Source: Clostridium pasteurianum | Lineage (GTDB): Bacteria; Bacillota; Clostridia; Clostridiales; Clostridiaceae | NCBI RefSeq assembly: GCF_001705235.1 | Contig: NZ_MCGV01000001.1 | Coordinates: forward strand, 2,418,001-2,482,000 | DNA length: 64,000 bases | Direction of reading: 5' to 3' | Shown here: piece by piece, positions 25,655 to 34,432 of the stretch | Layout: every line of letters starts with the position of its first letter | Position numbering within the stretch: position 1 is the first letter of the stretch | Notes under the pieces: model-generated | The model's input: the letters and a program-made list of their open reading frames with translations, nothing else | The model's database searches: none | Told to the model about the DNA's origin: nothing | Translations under genes and position numbers: made by a program

Positions 25655-26698
25655 GTGATTGCAGCGGAATACCTTAGTTTACAAGAAGAAATAATAGATA
25701 GCAGAGATTTAAAAAGATTGCAAGAAGTAGAACAATTTCTTTTAAAACAGGGATTGCGATTCGATAAAAATGTGGAATATACAATTGCAATATATGAAGA
25801 AGATAAAATAATTGGTACTGGTTCTTTTGAAGGTAGAATTTTAAAATGTATAGCTGTAGATGGCAGATACAGGGGTATGGGGATTTCAAACAAAATAATA
25901 TCCCAATTGGTATCAGAAGAGTATAGACGTGGGAACAGTCATATTTTTATTTATACAAAGCCTAAGAATTATAAAATGTTTAGTGATATGGGATTTTATA
26001 AAGTGGCCCAGGTTACGGACAAGGTTCTTCTGCTGGAAAATGACCCTTTAGGTATATATAAATTTGTAGAAAAGTTAAAAAGGAAGAAGGTAGAGGGGAG
26101 AGTAGTTTCAGCTCTTGTCATGAACTGCAATCCTTTTACCTTGGGTCATAAGTATTTGATTGAAAAGGCTTCTAGAGAAAGCGATGTAGTTCATGTATTT
26201 ATAGTATGGGAGAACAAATCGGTTTTCCCATCTGATGTAAGATACAAGCTAGCGAGAAAGGGAGTGCAGCATTTAAACAATGTAGTATTTCATAAAGGTG
26301 AAGATTATGTAATTTCAAGTGCAACTTTTCCATCTTATTTTATAAAAAAGCAGAATGAGGTAGCTAGGATACAGTCTTTACTGGATGTACAAATCTTTAT
26401 CAAATACATAATACCTGCTTTAGGTATTACTAGAAGATATGTAGGAGAAGAGCCCTTTTGTGATGTTACTAGAACCTACAATAATGTGATGAAAGAAATT
26501 CTTCCGACTCGTGGTATAGAAATTATGGAAATTTCAAGGCTTAGTATAAATGAAGAAGTGATTAGTGCATCAAAAGTAAGAAAGTTGATAAAAGAGAAGA
26601 AACTTTTATATGTAAAGGATTTAGTACCAGATACTACTTACAGATTTTTGTGCTCAAAAGAGGCATTACCAATAATTAATAAAATTCAAAATAAATAA
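25655..26698 (+). CDS. citC: Citrate lyase ligase (acetate:SH-citrate lyase ligase)
   Basis: The enzyme acetylates the thiol of the citrate lyase prosthetic group, activating the lyase. It has an N-terminal GNAT-like region (about residues 30-120; IIGTGSFEGRILKCIAVDGRYRGMGISNKI) and a nucleotidyltransferase domain with MNCNPFTLGHKYLIEKAS, the HxGH-type motif. The start is unclear. A near-perfect ribosome binding site AAAGGAGGTGAT lies at 25648-25659, but the only in-frame candidates are TTG 25640 (upstream of it), GTG 25655 (inside it) and a rare ATT 25658. I use GTG 25655 as a compromise; family length agrees with a start near here. First gene of citCDEF. Confidence 0.9.
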   Translation: MIAAEYLSLQEEIIDSRDLKRLQEVEQFLLKQGLRFDKNVEYTIAIYEEDKIIGTGSFEGRILKCIAVDGRYRGMGISNKIISQLVSEEYRRGNSHIFIYTKPKNYKMFSDMGFYKVAQVTDKVLLLENDPLGIYKFVEKLKRKKVEGRVVSALVMNCNPFTLGHKYLIEKASRESDVVHVFIVWENKSVFPSDVRYKLARKGVQHLNNVVFHKGEDYVISSATFPSYFIKKQNEVARIQSLLDVQIFIKYIIPALGITRRYVGEEPFCDVTRTYNNVMKEILPTRGIEIMEISRLSINEEVISASKVRKLIKEKKLLYVKDLVPDTTYRFLCSKEALPIINKIQNK

Positions 26699-26721
26699 AA
26701 TTTAATATAGGAGGTCTACTT

Positions 26722-27018
26722 ATGGAAATAAAAAAAGCTGCGATGGCAGGAACATTTGAGTCCAGTGATATTACGATATCAGTACAGCCTAATCCAAAGA
26801 ATGAGGTGGTTATAAAATTAAAAAGTTCTGTGGAGAAGCAATTTGGGGATCAAATAAAAAAAGTTATAATGGACACTTTAAAGAAATTAGATGTAAAAAG
26901 TGCTATTGTAGGTGCTAATGATAAAGGAGCTTTAGATTGTGTCATAAAAGCAAGGGTACAAGCTGCAGTTATGAGGGCAGCAGGAGAAACAAAATTCAAC
27001 TGGGAGGTGGAAAAGTAA
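26722..27018 (+). CDS. citD: Citrate lyase acyl carrier protein (gamma subunit)
   Basis: This 98-residue subunit carries the triphosphoribosyl-dephospho-CoA group on Ser14 (AGTFESSD, matching the known attachment site). The group is made and attached by CitG and CitX, both encoded downstream. TAGGAGG precedes the ATG. The stop codon shares one base with the citE start. Confidence 0.96.
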   Translation: MEIKKAAMAGTFESSDITISVQPNPKNEVVIKLKSSVEKQFGDQIKKVIMDTLKKLDVKSAIVGANDKGALDCVIKARVQAAVMRAAGETKFNWEVEK

Positions 27019-27920
27019 TGTACAAGTTAAGAAGAACAATGATGTATGTACCAGGAAACAATCCAGGAATGGTTAAGGATGCGCATATATATGGAGCAGA
27101 CTCTTTAATGTTTGATTTAGAGGATTCAGTAGCTCTAAATGAAAAGGATACAGCTAGATTTTTAGTATACAATGCATTAAAATCTATAGATTACGAAGGC
27201 ACAGAAACAGTAGTAAGAATAAATGGTCTTGATACACCTTTTGGTATGGAAGATTTAGAGGCAATAGTAAGGGCACAACCTGATGTTATAAGGCTTCCGA
27301 AGACAGAATGTGCACAAGATGTTATAGATGTAGAAAAAGAAATAGAAAGAATTGAAAAACAATCAGGAATACCTGTTGGAAAGACAAAAATTATGGCAGC
27401 TGTTGAAAGTGCTATAGGAGTTATGAATGCCTATGAGATAGCTACAGCAAGTGAGAGACTTATGGGAATAGCAATAGGGGCAGAAGATTATGTTACAAAT
27501 TTAAAGACAACTCGTTCTTTAGATGGAATAGAGCTTCTTGCAGGAAGAAGCCATGTATTATTAGCGGCTAGAGCAGCAGGAATATATGCTTTTGACACAG
27601 TATTTTCTGATGTAAATAATGAAGAAGGATTTATAAATGAAGTAAAACTTATAAAACAGTTGGGATTTGACGGAAAGTCCGTAATAAACCCAAGGCAAAT
27701 TGCTCCTGTCCATAAGATATATACACCTTCACAAAAAGAAATAGATAAATCCATTCGTGTTATAAGAGCCGCAAAAGACGCTGCAGAAAAAGGATCTGGA
27801 GTAGTTTCCCTAAACGGAAAAATGGTAGATAAGCCTATTATAGAACGTGCACAGAGAGCTTTGATGTTAGCAGAAGCTTCAGGCATATGTGTAAGTGAAG
27901 GAGGAGAGGACATTGACTAA
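27018..27920 (+). CDS. citE: Citrate lyase beta subunit (citryl-ACP lyase)
   Basis: This 300-residue TIM-barrel subunit cleaves citryl-ACP to oxaloacetate and acetyl-ACP. Motifs are RRTMMYVPGNNPGMVKDAHIYGADSLMFDLEDSVA, the metal-binding AAVESAIGVMNAYEIA and KSVINPRQIAPVHKIYTPS. ATG 27018 overlaps the citD stop (ATGA-like coupling), with GGGAGGTGG upstream. A relic of a second copy of its C-terminal region lies at 41369-41437. Confidence 0.96.
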   Translation: MYKLRRTMMYVPGNNPGMVKDAHIYGADSLMFDLEDSVALNEKDTARFLVYNALKSIDYEGTETVVRINGLDTPFGMEDLEAIVRAQPDVIRLPKTECAQDVIDVEKEIERIEKQSGIPVGKTKIMAAVESAIGVMNAYEIATASERLMGIAIGAEDYVTNLKTTRSLDGIELLAGRSHVLLAARAAGIYAFDTVFSDVNNEEGFINEVKLIKQLGFDGKSVINPRQIAPVHKIYTPSQKEIDKSIRVIRAAKDAAEKGSGVVSLNGKMVDKPIIERAQRALMLAEASGICVSEGGEDID

Positions 27921-29454
27921 GAATAAAATAGGAAGAGAAATACCAGAGTATATCGAGGGAATTGGAAAGCTAGTACCTTATGGAGGGCCGTTTGATTTTA
28001 AACCAACAAAGAAGAAATTTGCAAGAAAAATATCCAGTATAAAACCTGGAGAGAGTAAAATGCTTGAGAGTATAAAAGAAGCTGTAATAAAGACGGGGCT
28101 AAAGGATGGTATGACAATATCATTTCATCACCACTTTAGAGCTGGAGATTATGTATTAAATATGGTGTTGGATGTTATAGCTGAAATGGGAATAAAGAAC
28201 TTAACTTTAGCATCAAGTTCTTTAAGTAGTGTCCATGAACCAGTAATTGAACACATAAAAAATGGTGTCGTTACTAAAATTATAACCAGTGGTGTTAGAG
28301 GACCACTTGCAGAAGCTATATCAAATGGAATTTTAGATACACCTATTATAATACGTTCCCATGGTGGAAGAGCAAGAGCTATAGAAGCGGGAGATTTAAA
28401 AATAGATGTAGCATTTTTAGGTGTGCCTAGTTGTGATGACTATGGAAATGCTAATGGATATACAGGAAAATCCATTTGTGGTTCACTAGGATATGCCAAA
28501 ATAGATGCAGAGTATGCAGACAAAGTAGTACTTATTACAGACAATTTGGTACCATATCCAAATGTACCCGCAAGTATAGAACAAAATAATGTAGATTATG
28601 TAGTTAAGGTAGATGCAATTGGAGATCCTAAGGGAATAGCATCTGGGGCAACAAGATATACAAAAAATCCAAGAGAACTTTTGATTGCACAGTATGCAGC
28701 AGATGCAATTGAAGCTTCAGGATACTTTGTTCCAGGATTTTCAATTCAGAGTGGTTCTGGTGGAGCATCTCTTGCAGTAGCAAGATTTTTAAAGGAAAAG
28801 ATGATAGAAAAAAATATTAAAGCTAGTTTTGCATTAGGTGGAATTACAGGTCAATTTGTAGAAATGCAAAAAGAAGGTCTTATTTCAAAAATCTGTGACG
28901 TTCAGAGCTTTGATTTAATAGCAGCAAAATCTATAGGAGAAAATCCAGATCATTATGAAATAAGTTCATCTCTATATGCAAATCCACATAATAATGGATG
29001 TATTTCTAATAAGCTAGATATAGTTATATTAAGTGCTTTGGAAGTAGATACAGATTTCAATGTCAATGTAATTACAGGTTCAGATGGAGTAATTAGAGGA
29101 GCATCAGGTGGACACTGTGATACTGCGGCAGGAGCAAAATTTGCGATGATAGTTTGCCCACTTATCAGAGGTAGGATACCTACTGTTGTGAAGAAAGTAA
29201 ATACTGTAATAACTCCAGGAGAAACAATAGATGTAGTAGTTACAGACAGAGGGATAGCAGTAAATCCGCTTAGAAAAGATTTACTTGAAAAATTTAAGAA
29301 GGCAAAGCTTCCGGTATGTACCATAGAAGAGTTAAGAGAAAAGGCAGAAGAAATTACAGGAAAGCCTAAGGCTATTGAATATGGGAACAAGATTGTTGGT
29401 GTAGTTGAATATAGAGATGGCACTATTATCGATGTTATAAAGGAAGTAAAATAG
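27913..29454 (+). CDS. citF: Citrate lyase alpha subunit (citrate:acetyl-ACP transferase)
   Basis: This 513-residue CoA-transferase-type subunit swaps citrate for acetate on CitD. It contains the conserved PYGGPFDFKP, TISFHHHFRAGDYVLN, IRSHGGRARAIEAG and ASGGHCDTAAGAKF segments. The TTG start at 27913 has AAGGAGGAG seven bases upstream and overlaps the end of citE by 8 bases. Last gene of the citCDEF unit; no hairpin terminator follows, only the next operator. Confidence 0.95.
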   Translation: MTKNKIGREIPEYIEGIGKLVPYGGPFDFKPTKKKFARKISSIKPGESKMLESIKEAVIKTGLKDGMTISFHHHFRAGDYVLNMVLDVIAEMGIKNLTLASSSLSSVHEPVIEHIKNGVVTKIITSGVRGPLAEAISNGILDTPIIIRSHGGRARAIEAGDLKIDVAFLGVPSCDDYGNANGYTGKSICGSLGYAKIDAEYADKVVLITDNLVPYPNVPASIEQNNVDYVVKVDAIGDPKGIASGATRYTKNPRELLIAQYAADAIEASGYFVPGFSIQSGSGGASLAVARFLKEKMIEKNIKASFALGGITGQFVEMQKEGLISKICDVQSFDLIAAKSIGENPDHYEISSSLYANPHNNGCISNKLDIVILSALEVDTDFNVNVITGSDGVIRGASGGHCDTAAGAKFAMIVCPLIRGRIPTVVKKVNTVITPGETIDVVVTDRGIAVNPLRKDLLEKFKKAKLPVCTIEELREKAEEITGKPKAIEYGNKIVGVVEYRDGTIIDVIKEVK

Positions 29455-29466
29455 TATATAAATTAG

Positions 29467-29500
29467 CTTACAGATTGTATACAGGTATACAATCTGTAAG
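29467..29500 (+). promoter_or_regulatory. GTATAC palindromic operator before the aconitase gene
   Basis: An inverted repeat with 16-bp arms and a 2-bp centre (AG) contains two GTATAC cores 8 bp apart (29477 and 29485). It lies between citF and the aconitase gene. The core GTATACAGGTATACA is identical to part of the citC operator. Confidence 0.75.
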
Positions 29501-29538
29501 GCAAGTATTTTAATCTTAGAAAGGTTAGGTGAATAATA

Positions 29539-31476
29539 GTGGGAGAAAATATAACTAGAAAGATTTTAAAATCACATTTAGTAGAAGGAAAAATGATTGC
29601 TGGAGAAGAGATATCAATTAAAATTGATCAAACATTGACACAAGATGCTACAGGTACAATGGCATATTTATCCTTTGAAGCATTAGAAATACCAAAAGTA
29701 AAAACTGAACTTTCAGTAAGTTATATTGATCATAATACATTACAGGCAGGATTTGAAAATGCAGATGATCATGCATTTTTACAGACTATTGCGGCAAAAC
29801 ATGGAATATACTGTTCAAAACCAGGAAATGGAATATGCCATCAAGTGCATTCAGAAAGATTTGCAAAACCAGGAAAAACTCTACTAGGTTCAGATAGCCA
29901 TACTCCTACTTCTAGTGCTTTAGGTATGATAGCAATAGGTGCTGGTGGAATGAGTGTAGCTATGGCTATGGCTGGACAACCATTTCCTTTAGTTATGCCT
30001 AAAGTTATAAATGTTAAGTTAACAGGAAAATTAAGACCAGGAGTTGCAGCAAAGGATATAATATTAGAGCTTTTAAGAAGAATGACTGTTAAAAATGGAG
30101 TAGGAAAAGTAATAGAATATAGTGGTTCAGGAGTAGAAACTTTAAGCGTACCTGAAAGATGCACTATAACTAATATGGGAGCAGAGCTGGGAGTCACTAC
30201 ATCTGTATTCCCAAGTGATAAAGTTACTTATGAATTTATGAAAGATCAAAAAAGAGAAGCCGATTGGATAGAACTTAAAGCTGATTCAGATGCTGAATAT
30301 GATGAAATAATAGAAATAAATCTTGATGAAATAGAACCATTGGTTGCTAAACCACATATGCCAGATAAGGTAGTTAAAGTAAGAGATGTTAGTGATGTTA
30401 AGGTAAGTCAAGTATTTATAGGAAGTTGCACTAATTCATCTTATTCTGATTTAGCTAAGGTAGCGGCTATTTTAGATGGAAAATGCGTAAATCCAAATGT
30501 AAGTCTTTGCATAGCACCAGGATCAAAACAAGTTTTTGAAATGATAGCTAGAGATGGAATACTTCAAAAGTTAATTTCTGCTGGAGCTAGAATCTTGGAA
30601 AGTGCTTGTGGTCCATGTGTTGGTGTAGGACAAGCACCTCAATCAGGAGGAGTTTCTTTAAGAACAAATAATAGGAACTTTATTGGAAGAAGTGGTACAA
30701 AGGATGCAAAAGTTTATTTAGCAAGTCCAGAAGTTGCAGCTGTTAGTGCTATAACTGGTGTAATTACTGATCCAAGAGATTATGGTGACATAGATTTAGA
30801 AGCTATAAGTAAAATAAGAGATACAAAACAAAGAATTATTGATGATAGGATGATCATTGCACCAAAAGATAAAACAGATGATGTTGTTGTTAGAAGAGGT
30901 CCAAACATTAAACCACTTCCATTAAGAAAAGATTTAGAGGAAGAAATAAATACATCAGTACTTATAAAAGTAGGAGATGACATTACAACTGATGATATAA
31001 TGCCAGCAGGTGCTAAAATTCTTCCATTAAGATCGAATGTTCCAGCTATCTCACAATATGTCTTTAATGGAATAGATCCTACATTTTCTAAAAGAGCAAA
31101 AGAAAATGATGGTGGAATTGTTGTAGCGGCAGAAAATTATGGACAAGGATCAAGTAGAGAACATGCTGCACTTGCACCTATGTATTTAGGAGTTAAAGCA
31201 ATTTTAGCAAAATCTTTTGCAAGAATACATCATGATAATTTAATTAATTATGGAATTTTGCCATTGAGATTTAAAGATAAGGCTGATTATGACAAAATAA
31301 ATCAAGGTGATGTGTTGGTTATTGAAAATGTTATAGATCAAGTTAATAAGGGTGAGTTTATTGTAATGGATAAAACTCAAGGATTTGAAATAAAAGCTTT
31401 TGTTACTTTTTCAGATAGACAAAAAGAAGTAATGATAAGCGGTGGTCAATTAAATTATGTTAAAAAGATGATATAA
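29539..31476 (+). CDS. Aconitate hydratase (mitochondrial-type)
   Basis: This 645-residue 4Fe-4S hydratase interconverts citrate, cis-aconitate and isocitrate. Cluster ligands are Cys297 (GSCTNSSYSDL) and Cys357/Cys360 (SACGPCVGVG). Other active-site signatures are DQTLTQDATGTMA, GSDSHTPTSSALGMIAIGAGG and GQGSSREHAALAP in the C-terminal swivel domain. GTG start with AGGTGA upstream. Its place between citrate lyase and a PrpF-family isomerase gene suggests catabolic use (aconitate to citrate) rather than a TCA-cycle role; no isocitrate dehydrogenase or citrate synthase gene is nearby. Confidence 0.93.
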   Translation: MGENITRKILKSHLVEGKMIAGEEISIKIDQTLTQDATGTMAYLSFEALEIPKVKTELSVSYIDHNTLQAGFENADDHAFLQTIAAKHGIYCSKPGNGICHQVHSERFAKPGKTLLGSDSHTPTSSALGMIAIGAGGMSVAMAMAGQPFPLVMPKVINVKLTGKLRPGVAAKDIILELLRRMTVKNGVGKVIEYSGSGVETLSVPERCTITNMGAELGVTTSVFPSDKVTYEFMKDQKREADWIELKADSDAEYDEIIEINLDEIEPLVAKPHMPDKVVKVRDVSDVKVSQVFIGSCTNSSYSDLAKVAAILDGKCVNPNVSLCIAPGSKQVFEMIARDGILQKLISAGARILESACGPCVGVGQAPQSGGVSLRTNNRNFIGRSGTKDAKVYLASPEVAAVSAITGVITDPRDYGDIDLEAISKIRDTKQRIIDDRMIIAPKDKTDDVVVRRGPNIKPLPLRKDLEEEINTSVLIKVGDDITTDDIMPAGAKILPLRSNVPAISQYVFNGIDPTFSKRAKENDGGIVVAAENYGQGSSREHAALAPMYLGVKAILAKSFARIHHDNLINYGILPLRFKDKADYDKINQGDVLVIENVIDQVNKGEFIVMDKTQGFEIKAFVTFSDRQKEVMISGGQLNYVKKMI

Positions 31477-31507
31477 ATGCAGTTATATATTTATAGTTAG
31501 TTAAAAT

Positions 31508-31542
31508 ACTGTATACAGGTATACAATACGCCTGTATACAGT
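31508..31542 (+). promoter_or_regulatory. GTATAC operator before the PrpF-family gene
   Basis: Twelve-bp arms ACTGTATACAGG (31508-31519) / CCTGTATACAGT (31531-31542) enclose a third core. GTATAC occurs at 31511, 31519 and 31534, i.e. spacings of 8 and 15 bp, the same two spacings as at the citC operator. Confidence 0.75.
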
Positions 31543-31588
31543 GTAAAATGAAAAGTATTGACAGTTTAGCGCTTAAGGAGGAGTTATA

Positions 31589-32701
31589 ATGAATAAAACT
31601 AGATGTACTCTTATGCGAGGCGGAACAAGTAAAGGTGCATTTTTTAAATATGAGGACATGCCAAAAGATAAAAATAAATGGAGCGATTTTCTTTTAGAAG
31701 TTATGGGAAGCCCAGATGCTAAGCAAATTGATGGATTAGGTGGAGCAAATTCATTGACGAGTAAAGTGGCAATTATAAAAAAATCAGATAAGGAAGATTA
31801 CGATGTAGAATATACATTTGCACAAGTTAGTTTAACTGACAGAATGGTTGACTTTAAGGGCAATTGTGGGAATATTTCTTCAGCTGTTGCACCATTTGCA
31901 ATTAATGAAGGTATTATAAAGGCTGATGGAAATAAAGCAAAGGTTAAAATATTAAATACAAACACAAATAAATTGATAGCATCAGAAGTAGAAATTGAAA
32001 ATGAGCAAGCAAAAGAAGAAGGTAATACGTATATACCAGGAGTACCTAATCCAGGATCACCAGTTTATCTTTCATTTTATAATTCTGAGGGCGCAGTCAC
32101 AGGAAAATTATTACCTACAGGAAATGTAATTGATTCCATAGAAACTTCTGTAGGAAAAATAAATATTTCTATTGTTGATGCTGCAAATCCATTAGTATTT
32201 ATAAATGCTGACGATATTGGTTTAAAGGGTACTGAGTTACCGGATCAGCTTACAGAAAATAATTTGAAATTAATAGAAGAAATACGTTCTATAGCAGCAG
32301 AATTATGCGGATTTGCAAGCAGAGATGAGGCAACAAAGAAATCTCCAGCAGTACCAAAAGCTACAATAATATCAAGACCTAATAAATATGTAGATTTAAG
32401 TGGAAAAGAAGTAAGTAAAGATAATACAGATTTAGTTGTCAGAATGATGTCAATGCAAAAACCTCATAAAGCATTAGCGATAACGGGTGCAGTATGTATA
32501 ACAACAGCAGCAAGCATTGACGGAACTTTAGTTAATAAAATAACAAAAATCAATAATGGAAAGGTAAGAATAGGACATCCAGGTGGCGTTATGGAAACGG
32601 CAGCTGAAATGAAGGAAGGAAAAATTGAATGCGTAAGGGTTGTTAGGACAGCACGTAGAATAATAGAAGGTTATGTTTATACAAGGGATACGGTTAAGTA
32701 G
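31589..32701 (+). CDS. PrpF-family isomerase, probable aconitate delta-isomerase
   Basis: This 370-residue protein belongs to the PrpF/diaminopimelate epimerase-fold family: MRGGTSKGAFF at the N terminus, DGLGGANSLTSKVAII, FKGNCGNISSAVAPFAI and, near the C terminus, GHPGGVME. Members isomerise 2-methylaconitate (PrpF), 3-methylitaconate (Mii) or aconitate. No methylcitrate-cycle genes (prpB, prpC, prpD) are present, whereas aconitase and citrate lyase are, so trans- to cis-aconitate isomerisation is the most economical inference. AAGGAGGAG precedes the ATG. Confidence 0.85.
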   Translation: MNKTRCTLMRGGTSKGAFFKYEDMPKDKNKWSDFLLEVMGSPDAKQIDGLGGANSLTSKVAIIKKSDKEDYDVEYTFAQVSLTDRMVDFKGNCGNISSAVAPFAINEGIIKADGNKAKVKILNTNTNKLIASEVEIENEQAKEEGNTYIPGVPNPGSPVYLSFYNSEGAVTGKLLPTGNVIDSIETSVGKINISIVDAANPLVFINADDIGLKGTELPDQLTENNLKLIEEIRSIAAELCGFASRDEATKKSPAVPKATIISRPNKYVDLSGKEVSKDNTDLVVRMMSMQKPHKALAITGAVCITTAASIDGTLVNKITKINNGKVRIGHPGGVMETAAEMKEGKIECVRVVRTARRIIEGYVYTRDTVK

Positions 32702-32720
32702 TAATATTTATTACTACTTA
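32695..32720 (+). other. Perfect 26-bp palindrome at the end of the PrpF-family gene
   Basis: Twelve-bp arms TAAGTAGTAATA / TATTACTACTTA around TT overlap the stop codon. There is no following T-run, so it is either a DNA-binding site or an mRNA-stabilising hairpin between this gene and the transporter. Confidence 0.6.
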
Positions 32721-32804
32721 GGAAGAGTCCATGTAATCGTTTGCCGCTTAGATACAACAATATAATTGGCAAAAAATTACACTATATATAAAGGGGTGTT
32801 AAAA

Positions 32805-34175
32805 ATGTTTAACTTGGGTAATTTTATAATGAATCCATTTGTGTTACTATTTGCTGCAGTATTTTTAGGAATTTTATTTGGAAAAATAAGAATTGGTAAT
32901 TTTCGTTTTGGACTTTCTGGAGCATTATTTTCGGGTATTGCTTTAAGTTGGTCAGTATTAACATATGCAAGGAATATTAACAGTAGTTCTCCTGTGTACA
33001 AAACGGCACAACAAGCTATAAGTAAGGGACTTATATCTCAAGACCTTTTTAATTTATTTCTCATGTTATTTATTTGCGCAGTTGGTCTTTTAGCTGGAAA
33101 AGATATAAGGGGTGTATTAAAAAGGTATGGAGCTAAACTTATTATAGTAGGTTTAGTAATTACATTTACAGGAGCTACACTAACTTGTATATTTTTAAAA
33201 ACCAATAAAAATTTTAACTCTCATGAGATATCTGGTATATATTCTGGTGCTCTTACGAGTTCACCAGGTTTAGCGGCTTCACTTGATGCTGCTAAAGGAC
33301 ATGGAAATCAAATAGCATCAACTTATACTTCTTTATCTACTGAACAAAAGAAAAATGCATTAAAGATAATTGACAAATCAGGGAAATTAACACCAAAAAA
33401 TACTACTAAGTTAACGGATGAACAAAAATCATCAATTATTAAAACTTTACAAGCATATGTAAGCTCAGGGTTTACAGCAGCATTTCCATTTGGTGTAGTA
33501 ACAATTATACTGTCTATGGCTATTCTTCCTAAAATTTTTAGAATAGATATAGAAAAAGAAAAAGAAGAATTTTCATCAGCCATGAGTGAAGTTGCTGCTG
33601 ATAGTGAAAAAGAAAATGATAAAGAAGTGAGTTTTGATCTTGCGGCATTTGCCTTAGTGTGTTTCGTCGGATATTTTTTAGGATCAATAAATATTGGTTT
33701 GGGAAAGTTAGGACAGTTTTCATTAGGCACACCTGGAGGTGTATTAATAAGTGCTCTTGTATTTAGTAACGTAGGTAAAATAGGTATGATTAGCTTCAGA
33801 ATGAATGGAAAAATATTAGGAGCAATAAGACAGTTTGGATTAGTATGTTTCTTAGCAACAGTTGGTTTAAGTTATGGATATAATGTTATCACCATATTTG
33901 CGGGATCGGGAGCCAAGTTAGCAGGTATGGGATTAGTAGTAGTCTGTGTAGCTATTTTAATGGGATTCTTAGTTGGTAGATATGTATTTAAATTAAATTG
34001 GATTATATTAGCAGGATCTATATGTGGAGGAATGACTTCAACACCTGGATTAGGGGCCGCTGTTGATGCAACAGGTAGTGATGAGGTAGCTACTGGATAT
34101 GGTGCAACTTATCCGTTTGCCTTGATATTTAAAGTGCTATTTATAACAATACTATATAAAACGTTTTTAATGTAG
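32805..34175 (+). CDS. AspT/YidE-family (AAEx) membrane transporter
   Basis: This 456-residue multi-spanning protein has two halves each bearing the family's TPGL-like motif: SGALTSSPGLAASLDAAKG (first half) and GGMTSTPGLGAAVDATGSDEVATGYGATYPFALIFK (second half). The AAEx family includes the aspartate:alanine exchanger AspT and the succinate exporter SucE, so a carboxylate exchanger is expected. A charged central loop (about 255-285) is cytoplasmic in relatives. ATG 32805 follows AAAGGGGTG; the in-frame TTG 32766 has no ribosome binding site. Directly behind the PrpF-family gene, it is a good candidate for (tri)carboxylate uptake or product exchange. Confidence 0.83.
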   Translation: MFNLGNFIMNPFVLLFAAVFLGILFGKIRIGNFRFGLSGALFSGIALSWSVLTYARNINSSSPVYKTAQQAISKGLISQDLFNLFLMLFICAVGLLAGKDIRGVLKRYGAKLIIVGLVITFTGATLTCIFLKTNKNFNSHEISGIYSGALTSSPGLAASLDAAKGHGNQIASTYTSLSTEQKKNALKIIDKSGKLTPKNTTKLTDEQKSSIIKTLQAYVSSGFTAAFPFGVVTIILSMAILPKIFRIDIEKEKEEFSSAMSEVAADSEKENDKEVSFDLAAFALVCFVGYFLGSINIGLGKLGQFSLGTPGGVLISALVFSNVGKIGMISFRMNGKILGAIRQFGLVCFLATVGLSYGYNVITIFAGSGAKLAGMGLVVVCVAILMGFLVGRYVFKLNWIILAGSICGGMTSTPGLGAAVDATGSDEVATGYGATYPFALIFKVLFITILYKTFLM

Positions 34176-34432
34176 TACTGTGAATTAACTTAATTTATAT
34201 ATAAAGTGGTGTTACTGCACTAGAATGAACTGTTTCCTGTACAGTTTGGAATTGTATGCAGCAATTAAATTAATACAAGAGGATGATATTATGGCTCTGC
34301 AAATGCGATGGTGAAATTATTCATAAAAATGATGGCCACTAAAATATGCTGCGGTTTTATTCAATTAACTAAATTTCGTACAAACAAAAGTTAATTATTT
34401 TTAAGTATTAATTTTTATTAAGGAGAGGTTTT

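Noticed and set aside
34283-34342. 19-codon frame (MILWLCKCDGEIIHKNDGH) before the chemoreceptor gene
   Set aside because: AGAGG directly abuts the ATG and I see no similarity to a gene; it may be a relic but cannot be supported.
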